NCBI GenBank assembly: GCA_013398055.1
Contig: VZRS01012048.1
Coordinates: forward strand, 142,871-206,870
Direction: 5' to 3'
DNA from: Ifrita kowaldi
Taxonomy: Eukaryota; Chordata; Aves; Passeriformes; Cinclosomatidae
Length of the DNA: 64,000 nt
A program made the translations under genes and the position numbers. Shown here one piece after another: positions 47,843 to 60,500 of the stretch. The notes below the pieces were generated by a model. That model saw nothing but the letters and a program-made list of their open reading frames with translations. It made no database searches and was not told the DNA's origin. How positions within the stretch are numbered: position 1 is the stretch's first letter; every line of letters begins with the position of its first letter.

Positions 47843-50576
47843 ACATACTAAGGTACAAATGCAGCAGCCTTCACGGTATCCCTCTACCATCACGAAGTGT
47901 CAGGATAAACTTTTTGTCAGGATGTCATTTTTTAACTCCAAAATGAATGTGGAGGAGAGCACAAAGCAAAATAATATGCAGGCTTGAACACTTCTAGTCC
48001 TAGAACAGCCTGCATTGCCATGGGTATATTACAGCATGGAATTAGAACCAAAGCCTCTCCTCTTGGAATCACTGGAGAGAAGATATGACTGACAAACATG
48101 GTCTTCCTTTGAGATCCACCTTAGCTTCCAAATGCCATTCTAAAATGTGAGAGATCACCTACAGGAGCTAAGTTACATCGGAATGCCTACTGCAAGTATC
48201 TTGGCCAATATCTTAGGCACCTGAAGTACTTATGTAGTTCATTAGAGGCAGGTGGTGGGTAGTTGAATTCATCCTTGCAAATTTAAATTTTCACAGTATC
48301 TCAGAATTAAAATTTCCACAGCAAAAGAAAATGTATAGCCATCCTGCTCTCAAAGTAATTTAGAAAATATGACCTGCGTGTAACCAGTACTAGTTGAATC
48401 TGCTGGGAGATGGAAGCATCCCAGATATATTCACAGAGTAATTTGGTACTAATGAGGGTTTGCAGCATCCAGGTTTAGACCCTTTGCAGAGCTTTAAAGA
48501 GGTGAGATAGCTGGCTGGTTTCCTCAGCGTGCCTATGCAGAGCTGACAGCTGATGATGACAAACTGACATGGGTCACTCAGTCCTTCTGCAGGTACTGCA
48601 TAATGACACCAGGATGATCAAGCTGTTAACTTGGCCTGGTAAATTCAGTGCACAATCGTGGCTGGCCTGAACAATTTTACTGTCAGTCCCTGCTCTTTAG
48701 TGACCTCACAGCATATGCAACACATAAGGTCTGCAAGTGGAAGAAGGTAAACTTTGAAGGCAATCAACTCATCAGTTTATGAATTAGTACCTTGAATGCT
48801 GGTGGTTCAGACTGTTTTGGAATCTGGAAAGTCCTCTACCACTTCCTTGGCTAGAAGAAGGAAATACACTTGGCAATCAGCTGCAGGACCAAGACAGAGT
48901 GAGACGTGTTCTTGGTGCAGGTAAAGAACAGGGCTGGCACAGATGCTCAGAGCTCTGGGTTGTTAACATCCACTCCCTGGTCAGAGGCTGGTCACAGACA
49001 AATGTGAGGTAGCCAAAATGAGGTAGCTACCAAGAAGGGACAACACTGCTAGTTTATGCAATTTATCACATATTTATGCCACAGCAGTTCCAAAGACAGT
49101 GCCAGAGATGATTTCAGAACAGAAAAAGGCCTTTTGTTCCTGTCTCTTTCATTCCTAAGAGGGTAAATTAGAAAAAAATCTGTCTCCTGAATTGTGAACA
49201 AGGGTACCAAACATCACCTACAGAAGTAAAAGATTTAGAGATTGTATACAAGGAATTATAAATGACCCATTGGAAAGGAATGGTTTATTCCCTGCTCTAC
49301 TGTATAACGGCAATTTCCTAAGCCTCAGTTCAATGAAGGGCTTTGCCACTCACCTGTGTAAGCATGTGAATAGTTCTTCTAACTTTCAGACCACTACTTG
49401 TAAAATTCATGCTAAGTGCATGTTTGTGTCAGCGTCCTGTAAGATGCAAGGTACTAAGAGTCATTCCTACAATATTCTGTACAGCAAGCTGGAAAAGATG
49501 AACTGAAGTTTGAAACTTTTCTGTCAGAGATTCCAGTTGGTGGCTGAAACGTTCTTGTAACCATGAGAGCTAAATGAGGGATATTCAGGAATGTGTTCCA
49601 CAGCAAAAATGTCAACATGAAAGAAGAAGAAGAAGAAGTATTAAAAGAGAATACCATAGACTCTAACTATATGGAGTACTTAGCACAAAAAAAATTACAT
49701 TACAAACTATCCTTCAGTGAGAAACTAAAAATGCCTTAACTGTTCTTGGTGTCATACTTTGCATGTTTTCTGCCATGATAGACTATTTGTAGTAACTGAC
49801 CCAAAAAAAAAAAAAAGAAAGAAAGAAATCTATTAGAAAGCTGTGAAGAAGCTTATATACTGAGAAAGAAGTAATATTGTTAAAGAAGTATGTTTCATGG
49901 ATATATGTAGAACATATCCTTTCCATCATTTAGACATCCAATGATGCAGCTTAGAAGAATAAAAAATTGTTTTCAGGTCACTAGATCTAGTGGAACAACA
50001 GATTTCAACAAACAGCAGGAGGTACCTGATTTAATTTTCTGTGGTGAGGATATGTGTAAGCCTGAGGAACCACAAGTGACAACAGTAAGTTATCTTTTCA
50101 TCAATGACTGTAACTGGTCAAAATTGCTAGAAATATATCATAAATCACAGAAGTGTTTCATGGGAACATATTCTTTAATCATATCCCTTAACAGAAATTT
50201 ATCAAAATGTTTCATTTTATTAAGGACTCAATGTTTCATTCTTCTCCAAGAAAATATTTCAATAAATGCTTTAAATATCTCAAAAACAATTGCAGAAGGA
50301 AGTTTTGGCATTTTTCTAACCCATGTTAACAGGAAATCTTAGTAAGAGTAAACAGTCCCCATGAAAACCAAATGAGAAGTTCTGGCCAGTTCTAAAAATG
50401 GTTTGGAAGTGATACAGAACAACACTGCATGCAAATCAATACTGCAATATTAGTTCTAAGCATCTCCTCCTCAGATGTTAAACCAAAATAGTTTCAAACT
50501 GCCCAAACTGACCACTTTCTTCCTCATCTTCTTACAAAACAAGCAATTTTAGAATGGCACTTTTCCAATTCTTAAT
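47843..50576. other. non-coding DNA, no gene seen
   Basis: Short open frames only, including 49941-50342 (+, 133 codons), which has no recognisable domain. (AGA)n at 49618-49639 and poly-A at 49801-49815 are simple repeats. Confidence 0.6.
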
Positions 50577-50748
50577 AAAAGCTCAGTCTCCCAACTTCAT
50601 TGATGATGGAGAAGAACTGATAAATCCTATGTTGCTGGTTCGACCCCTGGATCATTCCATTCACTTAAGAGTTGGGCTTCATGATCCTTGTGGGACCCTT
50701 CCAACTCAGAGTATTCTGTGATTCTAATGGATTCTAATGTTCTGTGGC
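50577..50748 (+). mobile_element. tRNA-derived SINE with CR1 tail (TguSINE1-like)
   Basis: The 5' part contains a perfect RNA polymerase III B box, GGTTCGACCCC at 50637-50647. The 33 bases leading through it (ctgataaatcctatgttgct...) line up with the anticodon-to-T-arm part of tRNA-Ile (gctaataacgccaaggtcgcgggttcga). An AGCTCAGT A-box-like match lies at 50580-50587, about ten bases further away than in a tRNA. The 3' part is a CR1-type tail: cattcacttaagagttggg, catgatccttgtggg, cccttccaactcagag, then attctgtgattct octamers. A tRNA-Ile head with a CR1 tail is the known design of TguSINE1, a passerine SINE mobilised by CR1. The copy is degenerate and probably silent. Confidence 0.68.
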
Positions 50749-53700
50749 ACACACGGGACTGCACAGGGCATCCCTTCCCGATTTTCATGGTGATGGCAAT
50801 GGTCACTGTCTTACAAAGCTACTAGCTTTGATCACACTTGCTCCCCAAAACAGCTGAAACAAATTCAGGATTAGCTGGGAGCCTCAGCTCCCCCGTGCAT
50901 TAAGTTAATCTTTTGCATTATCTGAGAGAATGGTTCCTACAGGCAATAGCTGAAGGGGAAAGCGGCAAGAAGACACAACAGCTCAGAGCAGACAACACTG
51001 AGTCTCCCCAGTATTTGTCAGCAAGGAAAACAGGCTTGAGTTGAAGGTGTAGGAAGAAATTTATGTTACCTTCAGACCTAAAATTTACTTTTTTTTCCCT
51101 CCTGTGTCAACTGTCCAATCTTACAATTCAGTTACAAAAGCAGGAAATTCTGGCAGTCTGGTATCTGATACAACCAGAAGGAAAGGAAGGAACCCACAAA
51201 CAATGCTTTTGAGAAGATTTTGGGGTACTTCTGGATGCACAAATTTGCCTTGTCTTGCTCTTGCTTTCAGCTGGCTACATATGAACAAGCTCTGGCCCAT
51301 GACTTGTATAGCTGTGCAAGCATGGCACCATGCCCAAGCTGACAAACCCCTCTGGGAACATGCCCAGCTTGCAAAACAGACAGGTGACCACATATCTCTC
51401 TGCATCTGGCCACACCAATACACATTTAAAGATCCATTTGTTGCCTACAAGAAGGTTCTATTCAATACACACATATACAGATGTCCCTAGATGCTTACAG
51501 AATACTCATGCCACATAAATGAACATCAGTAAATACAGCAAAAAGCCTTATGTTCTAGCATTAATGAAACTGAAACCTGATAAACACAAAGGTAAAAAAA
51601 ATTACTTAGCTAATTTTAATTTTAATATATGAAATAGCAGGAATATACGAATACTAATGCCAAAGTCTTATCATGAATACCTTTTGGTTCAGGAGAGATT
51701 ACTGGAAAATACTACAAAAGAGTTATTATATGGTGTAATAAGTGCAGTTGTTACAGCACTGGGAGGACAGTGGGTGGTGGCAATTCCAGCAGACTTAGTG
51801 GCAGCAGAGGAAGATGTATTAGAGAACACCAGACTCACTCACTACCAATTAGTAGCATGGAACTGAGGAGAGCACAGCAAGAAGACCTAATAATAAGCAT
51901 TCTTAAATATAAGAAACTGATGCAGAGGACGAATTAAAGTCAAGTGCCACGATTTTTTAGGAAGCCTGTTGTAGCTTAGCATCTATTTAGTGTAGTTCCT
52001 CCTGCCAACTGAAGCAAAGCTCATTACGTGAGATTAATACCATATGTGCTTGAACTCAACTGTGTTCTCCATGCTACTTTTTGTTATTGTGATGGCTGTA
52101 CCTTTTAAGCTAATCAGTTAAAAAAAAGATGATGATGTTGCTTAGTGATTTTTTTCTCCTATTTTGCACTATAATGAATGCTCATTTCACTCTGAAATGA
52201 TAATTAAAAAACCCTATCAGTGTAGGTGATGACTATCCACAATAGAATCTAGTAATAAGCAAAGTTTTTAATTCTGGGAAAATAGACTGATGATTTAATA
52301 AAAAAATAAAGAGACATCATCTTTCATTTAGATTTTACTTCATTCCCAGTCCAACCCTTTACATGAAAATCAAAGTTTCTGTACAGAATTTAACTAATTT
52401 CAAATACTTATGGGTACTTAAAAAGAGAAATGGATAAGGTTTGTTTAGAAATTTTTTAAGCAATATATCACTTTCATGACAAAAAAATAACCATGAAAAA
52501 GAATTTCTGACAAGTCAGGTGTACTTGCAACTTACATCCAATTAACAGTTTCACCCACAAAAAAAAAAGACAAACTCTGAAAAGTCAAAATTATTTGCTA
52601 CAGCAGTCTGAAACATTTAATTTTTTCAGTTCACATTCACAAGTTATTTTTATAGTTGCCTTCATATTACTGCCAGTCCTGCAAAAGTTGGTATTAGTTC
52701 ATTTTTATGTCAGTATAATTTTGATTTGCAATCTCAAGTTGCACAGTTCAGTGGATTTTTTCTATTTATACTGAGAGATGCCAAGAGAAGCTTACTAAAA
52801 ATTATCTTTTTAAAACTCGAGACTAACCCATATACTCAGTTTTTGTGAACCAGCCTGTAATTTCATCGTGATTTTTTAAACTTTTTTTTGGTGATCATTT
52901 CATTTCAAAGAACTTGGGATCATAGAAAGCAAAGATCAGACATTATGACAGCGAATACAGTTTACTAATAAGTTACCCAGAAAAAAAGGAAAAAAAAAAT
53001 CAGTTGAGTAAATTCTATAGTTTTGTTCCAGGGAACCATATGAAATTGCTGGTCAAAAGAGAAGTAAAACCCCTAGGTACTTTTGTTTTGAAGGAAAAAT
53101 CAGGCAAAAACCTGACAAAGAGCAAGAAGACATGAAAGAAATATTACTGTTTCTCTACTGTTGAGATAAATCTTAACTAAGTGTCCTTAGTCATTTTCAT
53201 CAACTTAAAATAATATCCTGGAAGCTCATTATTTTAATTAAAGCCAAAAAGTGAACCCATCTGCAGTAGAGACTTGCTAGTCATACAGCTAGTTTAGTCT
53301 CTGTTAACCAGTTTAAACACTTATTCGTGATGAGAAATCACATTAGTAGATGTCACAAATGAATAGGAAGATATCTGGGAACCAGAGGAGTGGCTCATTT
53401 CACTCCTGAACAATACAGTTACTCATGGCTGATGTTGGGCAAACCCACCATGAACTATCATTACATGGGAGATGAGGGGAGATGTGTGCAACTACTTATT
53501 TTAAGAGGTTCAGAGATTGTGTGAGACTGAGTCAGGCATTTCTTGGATGCAGTCTTTCACCTGTCACACTGACTGATCTAAATCTGCTCTCCCCAAGTCA
53601 GGAGAGGTGGAGGTGTTGAAGACAGATGGCTCTCTCTCTCCCAGACTCAGTGCCACTTTGATGATTTCCCAGACCAAAACAGATTTCTCTCAATGTTTCT

Positions 53701-56700
53701 CTTGGTCCATCTGGCCAATGCCTTGGATTTTCCTTCCTGGTTTATACCACATCTTCTACTTCTCTCTCCCCCTCCTCTTCACACCTACTCATAATATTTC
53801 CTGAAGCCCTACATTAAAACATTCAAATGGTCTGTTGGACAGGGACGGGTGTTTTGGTCCTACTTGATGGTCAGTTGTTACAGTTTAATGTAGCCCACAG
53901 CACTACTCCTCCTAGCAAGCTCAGAGGAAGCATCTGGAAACTGTTCCTCTCTAGTACACAAGAAACCCTCTTCATGTATGCAAGAACTCTTGTTACTTAT
54001 CTGCAGCACTCCATCCAGCTATCTGGTCATTATCACTGCCTGAGCCTTTACAGCTGGATTTTTGGTTTCTGTGTGCTTGCACAGATTTTGCAGAGGGCCT
54101 TTACAGGTAATATGGCTTGGCATTATAACATATAAACCAGAAGTAACAGAAAACTCCAAACTGCAAGTCTAGAAATCCAAAGTTATAGGGAAAAGAGGAG
54201 CACTGGCCCTCTATGCAGCTGAAATACCTTGCACAGCATGAGTAAAGCCTTGCAGCTGTGGCATCAACTAATTTCAAAGATTGAAGTACTTAACTAAATA
54301 AAGGTAGCTAATAAAGAGTATTAAATTATAAGACATGGTTCTGCACCTTTGTTGTGTTGGGTAGGATACATTTCCAAGAAACCTGGCAGAAGTTCCTTTA
54401 GCCTAAGGAAACGCAAGAAAATCTGGCATAGTCTGCAATAGTGAAGGGAAAAAAATTACTAATGAAGTGAAGAAAAATTCCTGAAAGGTTGAACAGTGGT
54501 AACTAATATATGATAAAAAAATTATTCCAGTTGTAAATAAAATACTCCTCTAGTAGCCACCATTTTACTACTTGATAACGTTTATGTGTATTTTTGTAAT
54601 CAGATGTAGTATGACACTGGTACAATACTGTCAAAGAGCAGGTGACCAATGACTCCCTTTTTCTTCCTAGATACATTTATCACACATTTATACATTTATG
54701 TGTTACAGTAGGTCTTTGGTATCTCCTGCTACTGAAATAATACCTTTATCTCTGTAAAAGTGGGGTGGAAACTTAGGATGGCACTAGATCATGCATATTC
54801 TGTCCTCTGACATGAGCAAATCAAATCCCTTCTGATGTACCAGTAGCAGTAGATATGAATTAATGAGGACTGCCAATACAGCTCACTTGTTTTCCAAAGC
54901 TGTATTTCAGTGTGTTCTAACAGAACCAGAAAATTCAGGAACACAGTACTCTTTTCTGGGGAGTGGAAAAGGACAATTGGCACCTGCAGATGATCAGTCA
55001 GAGATCTCGCTCTTATCATTCAAAGGGGCACTGGTCAGAACTGGCAATAAAGGAAAGAGACAGAGGAAGAAGGATGCTTTTTAATACATTCTGTAGCATT
55101 TCCTCACTTTTATTAGACTGTCTTTCATGAGTTTTCTATCACCCAAACTGCTTTCACTAATAGCAAGAAGAAATGTCATAAGGAGTGCTGATTAATAAAT
55201 ATTTGATGTAGCTTTATGCTTTACCAGTAATACAATTCTGAGCATCAGTTCCGTGACATCCAAGATCTCCCAGCTCCATTTATTACATCCTAAGTAACTA
55301 AGGAAGAGTGGAGCAAAGCTTACTGGACTTCTGCCCACCAACAAATACATTGAAAATCAAAACGACCCTTTCTGAGATTTATTTTTCTTTACCCAATCTA
55401 GAAATGCAGAAATATTCTTCCTATAACTTGAAAAAACATGTGCTTGATACAGGTACATTATTCTCCATAACTTTGAAAATGATTCAACAAACGTCTCATC
55501 GTAAGGATTTCATTTCTGAACTCTATTTTGCAGCACACAGCTCCACCTGTTGAACAGGTTCTAGGAAAATAATCTCTACTATGCTAGTTCACCTTGTTGT
55601 TTCTGAGAACTTCAAAATTTCAAGGTCTCTTGAGCAACTAAAAAATAAATTATGCAATAATTGCTGACAACTCGAGCATAAGAGACAAGATACTGCCAGC
55701 CTCAGTAGAAGTCAAAGGGAACTGCCTCCAGTCAGCAGTACTGGAGGTGGCCATGTATTTCTGACAATATTTCAGGAAGAGAATAGTCCTCTCACATCTT
55801 ATTGAGGGAAAAGGTTTTATCTGAAGTACCCTGAAGATGAACTTTACAGTAAATTAGCCTTTGATAAAGTGAGTTCCTACTTTTCAACACAATAAAACAA
55901 TGAAGCAGGCATAATAAGTGTTACCTTTGCTTTGAAGTGTCCGTACTTTCAGGATAGAATGAAAATGTTAATTATCTCATTAACTTTAAAATATGTAAAA
56001 ATTCAAGCTACTATAAAATTTTGGAAGAAATTTATAAGTAATATAGTCTCATATGCTATTAAACAGAAACATCTGTAGTAATCTTGGAAGACATAAAAAT
56101 ACCATTGGCCAAATATATGGAATTAGAGTGGTACTAATCAAAAACATGTCGGTGGAAGATGACAGGGGGTAAAAGGAGAGGGAAACAGATTTCTGCCAGT
56201 GCTTTAAATGTGCCACCAGACTGAAGGAATAATTAGGAATATCCTGTACATATTGTTTCTACCAATGATTCTCAATAACATAACTCAGTAACTGATACAT
56301 ATAATTATTGTTTTGCTACCATCTCTCCTAGGTAACCTGCTGGTATGTAGGACAAGAACGCCTCTTTCAGTTATACAATTACAAGCCCTCTGACTGGGCT
56401 TCAGTGGCAAAAACTTCCAGTAATTTCAGTTGAAAATCAGTATTAAAGGGAGCATTGTAGGGCCTGGTTTTCATGTGCCAAAAATCAGAAAGGCCACAAA
56501 GAGACCTCATTATAAAAATGTCTTAAACCAAAATGCATACATAGACTTAACTATATAAGATTTTCTTGTTAGCTTCTTGTAATACCGGAAATAAAGAAAT
56601 AAATTCGAAGTAAGTAGTTGAGATTGTATCAGAGATTTATTTTATCATTCTCAGAAGATTTTGATGATGTCCAGAATCATGTTGTTGCCTAACCATTGTC

Positions 56701-57359
56701 ATGTTAAGGTAACAGGAAGGATGTGTAATAGGGGATAGATTGCCACAAATTTCTTTCATTTTTCACTTCCTTAAAAAGGACGTAGAATTTCATAAGAAGT
56801 AATTCAAAAATTAAAATGCTTTAATTACTTGCATTATTCTAAGAATTATGAAAATGAGAGATCTGTGCTGAATGACAGGGAAATTAAATTGCTACTTTTA
56901 CTGAAATACCTAAAGGTCAGTAAAATAAACAAATTGCATTGTGTACAGCAATCACATGAAAGCTGTTAGAAGTTAAAAAAAAATTACCTATAGGCTTTAT
57001 GGTGCTAGATATTATAAGCTTTTTGACCTGTCTCACCTCTCTTTGCAATGCTAATTTCTGGCAGGCTGAAGAGTATACAAAAAAAAATATTGCATTGGCA
57101 AAATGACCTTGTATTTGGCAGAGGTGAATTTGGAAGTAAAAGGAATGTAGTGCTGGCCACTCAAACTTTCAAATGTGACCAGCTTTTCACCAATATAAAT
57201 TTTTCATAAAAATGTGCATTTAACTTGAACTAAATTTTTCTAAAGATCCCCGTGAAGACACCCATGATGTATTGACATTTACCTTTTTATTTACATTTAC
57301 ATAACATAATTTTACTGTACTTGACACTAAAATACACCTGTGAGATGTTTTATGGAAGT
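50749..57359. other. non-coding DNA, no gene seen
   Basis: Open frames such as 51104-51490 (+, 128 codons) and 53827-54135 (+, 102 codons) have no recognisable domain. A CT run at 53631-53641 is the only simple repeat of note. I recognise no CR1 or SINE in this interval, which is long for avian DNA. Confidence 0.6.
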
Positions 57360-57525
57360 TATGGCATGCAAGGTGCACCTGCCCTGTAGACTGGTCCCAG
57401 TAGCTGGTCCTTGAAGCCCTGTGGCCAGGGGCTTCCTGTAGTGCATGACAGTGAGCCCCTGACTGATGAGGCTGCTGTGCATCGTGGGAGTTACACTGCC
57501 TGTCCAAGAAGCCCAGCTGCAGCAT
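57360..57525. other. GC-rich block, possible old DNA-transposon or SINE fragment
   Basis: A mixed-composition island in AT-rich DNA containing tgcatcgtgggagttac at 57478-57494. The 'gcatcgtgggagtt' string is like the 'gcatcatgggagttgtagt' piece found in several ancient amniote repeats, which suggests a fossil transposon, but I cannot name the family. The minus-strand open frame across it is not recognisable. Confidence 0.3.
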
Positions 57526-60500
57526 TCAGAAGGATTTCTGCTGTGGATTTCTGAGGTTTAGCCAGAAAATTTATGGGGTTTGTTTTTGGCCAGTTTTAGC
57601 TCGCTTCTTTTTTTCAATACTGCCTCTTTTGAACTCTTTCTTTTACGGAAAAAAAGCAAGACAATAATAATGTTTCCCTTCTTCCTCTCCCCTAAGCTTG
57701 TGTCGTACTGACTGATGTCCCAGCAAATCCTATTTACTAACTTGCCTTTTTTATCTTTTGACCAAGTGTAGAAAGCCAGAGTAGGTAAGATTTGAATAGG
57801 TAGCTATTCAATGCACAGCAAGCAGCAGCCTGCAAAGTTTACATTCATGTAGTTCTTTAGCTTAGACACAGTCTTGACCTAAGGAAAGGGACACATCTCT
57901 AGTGTACATATATAGTGCCACAAGTAGAGCTCCAGCTAAGAGCTGACACACAAGACGTTCATCTGACGTAGGTAATTATGATATAAACGTAACAACTTCA
58001 TGAACCTTCAATTTTACTGCATCCTTGCCATGCCATAGCTGTAGTCAATACCATCAGCTGACATTTTCTGAAAGCCGCATGTCAAGAAAAAGGGGCTGTA
58101 GTGATCACTTGCAGATAATCTTTGGTAACCAGATGAAGGCAGATGTACAAGTTCCCAAGGTTGGGAACTCTGTAGTGAGGACTATACAAAAGTACATACA
58201 CCCTTCTGGTAATTCACTGTTCCCATTAAGAGTAAAGGTAGTGCGGAGGCTGAAACATGGAATCTCATCCTCCTGAAAATCAGGGTAACACAAAGCAAAT
58301 TCGTTAGATAGAGATGTAACTGAGCTGCATTGCAGACATTTTCAACTTGTTAAATGAAAATAGCAGGTTTTAGGTTAAGAATTTGAGGGTTTAGATTATT
58401 TTCCCCTGTTAAAGCATTTCCCTTCTCATGCACAATCCCATTGTGCAGTGCTGTATTGTGCCTGATGCAGAAAAATGCACTAACAAACAGCAACTTCTTA
58501 GATATTTTCTTTACAAAGCATCATGGAAATCTATGGTACTGCATAAATAAAACACAGTCCTATTAGCATAATGCTAAAAACCCCAGCTTGTAAATGTCGA
58601 GTTGTGACTTTGGTATACTGTCAGCAGTATTTTATGCAATTTATATTTTCATCAGTGCTTTGACAACTTTTCTTTCTTACATACTGGTATCTAATCAAAG
58701 AAAGATCCTGCAGCTGGACATCACAAAGGAAACTGATTTTTTTAAGGGCAGTTGAATCTAAGGGTAGGCTTGTGTTAAATATTTTTCCTAAAATGATGTG
58801 AAAATGGTATTTTAGAAAACTGAACAGATCCTGAGGGAAAAGTAATATCATTAAGAATGAATAATAATCCTGAATGCAGAGAAGAAGAAAAAAAGGACAT
58901 ATTAAGTTTCATTTTTAAGTTTGTTTTACAGGACGTGTACAGCTCGAGGTGATGATGCAAATATTAGCAGATAAACACTTCACTCTAGCTTTCTCTGAAA
59001 CCTTAGGAGAAACAGACTGTGATATTCCACTGCTCTCCTCATGTGAAACATATTAACCTGTCAGAAGTACTTCCAAACTGTGCCTGAGGGTAAGAGATCA
59101 TCAAAGGGGACAGCAGAGTCCTAGGGAGTTATACTAAGTTCTTATGCCAAGGCTAGAGAGAAAAGAGGTCATGGGACATGGAAACGCGGAGATAGGCTGC
59201 TGTTCAGCGATTATCCCTTTTCTCTGCAAATATTGCCTTCAGTGCATTGTGTCAAGGCTATTCCCCTGAGTCTGAATCAGAGCTGCAGTGAATGGCAGCT
59301 CTAACAAAGTGTAGGGAGGTGGCAGTTCAATCAGGAAGGTACAGACAGTACATTCTACGGGTAATTGCAGGATTCCCTGTAGTATGTAAAGCAAATTAGA
59401 AAATACAAATAAGTGAGGGGCAATTACGAAAATGTTTGCTTTGGAAACCAGAAATATTTTTTCCCCACTGAAACAGTTATTGTCACTTCATTCTCTCATG
59501 GATTTGAAAATGGGTCTAAACCAAAATTTTCTGAAAAAAAAAATTGGTTTGTGACCAGGGAATGTTTGCATAACCTAGGCTCAATTTCTTCTGTCCAATG
59601 GAGACTCTGTGAAGTCTAAGAATATGTTTTATCTGGCATATATCTCCTTACCATGACTGTCATTTTCAAGAAACTTGACAGAATTTCATCTGTTGAGAAC
59701 TTCACTTCTCCCCTCAGATTCAAGTGGAAGGGGTCAAAGCATTCATAATTTATATGTTGTAGCTGCTTACAGAAGACAGTGCATCCAAATAATTCACCTT
59801 TTATAGAAAACAGCTAACATCAAATAGGAAATCTGTTACCCAGTTCCCAAGTAAATATCACAGAATCAAATCAGTTCTCAAGAATATCTCACAGTGGATA
59901 GTCTAATAATTTTATTAAAGCAAAAAGGTGAAATGGAAGGGGAGAATAGTACATGAGACTCATTGCATGAACCATTTAACTGTCCACAGATTGAACCCAT
60001 GATAACAAGTTTCCATTTGGATCTTGTTTATGCTACTGGACGTAAGCAACTTTCCAAGATCCTCTGTCTGCTCTGGCTTGATAACCTGTTAGACATGATA
60101 GACAAGTTACATGCCTTTTGCATCAGAGATAGCCAAACACCACAAAGTATTCCTGGCCACAAATAATTTTCAAAAAGCAAAAATTAGGCTGAAAAAAGCA
60201 CTCAGTATTCTGATTCTTAGAGAACAGGCAGCACAGTATAAATACTCAAAGAATTAATAGTTGAATAAGTATTCAGCACACTCAAATGACTTCCTTTTAT
60301 TGTTTGAGGCTTTTTAAAAATCATGAACATTGCTAGGGTTTGTAAGCATTCATTGAATGCTGGGTGGGTTAAAACTACACCATGTCTCTGTTTTCCTAAA
60401 AAGGCATCCACTGCATGTGCTTTGATGCTGATCCAAAAACAGCATTCTGTGTTTGTCTCATGCTGCAGGGTTTTTGGCTAATCTGTGCCATAATGTACCA

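Noticed and set aside
50580..50650. A functional tRNA gene
   Set aside because: The B box is exact, but acceptor-stem pairing is absent, the A box is too far away, and a CR1 tail follows directly; it is a SINE head.
51104..51490. 128-codon plus-strand frame with overlapping 100-codon minus-strand frame
   Set aside because: No domain is recognised in either; the overlap on both strands points to composition, not coding.
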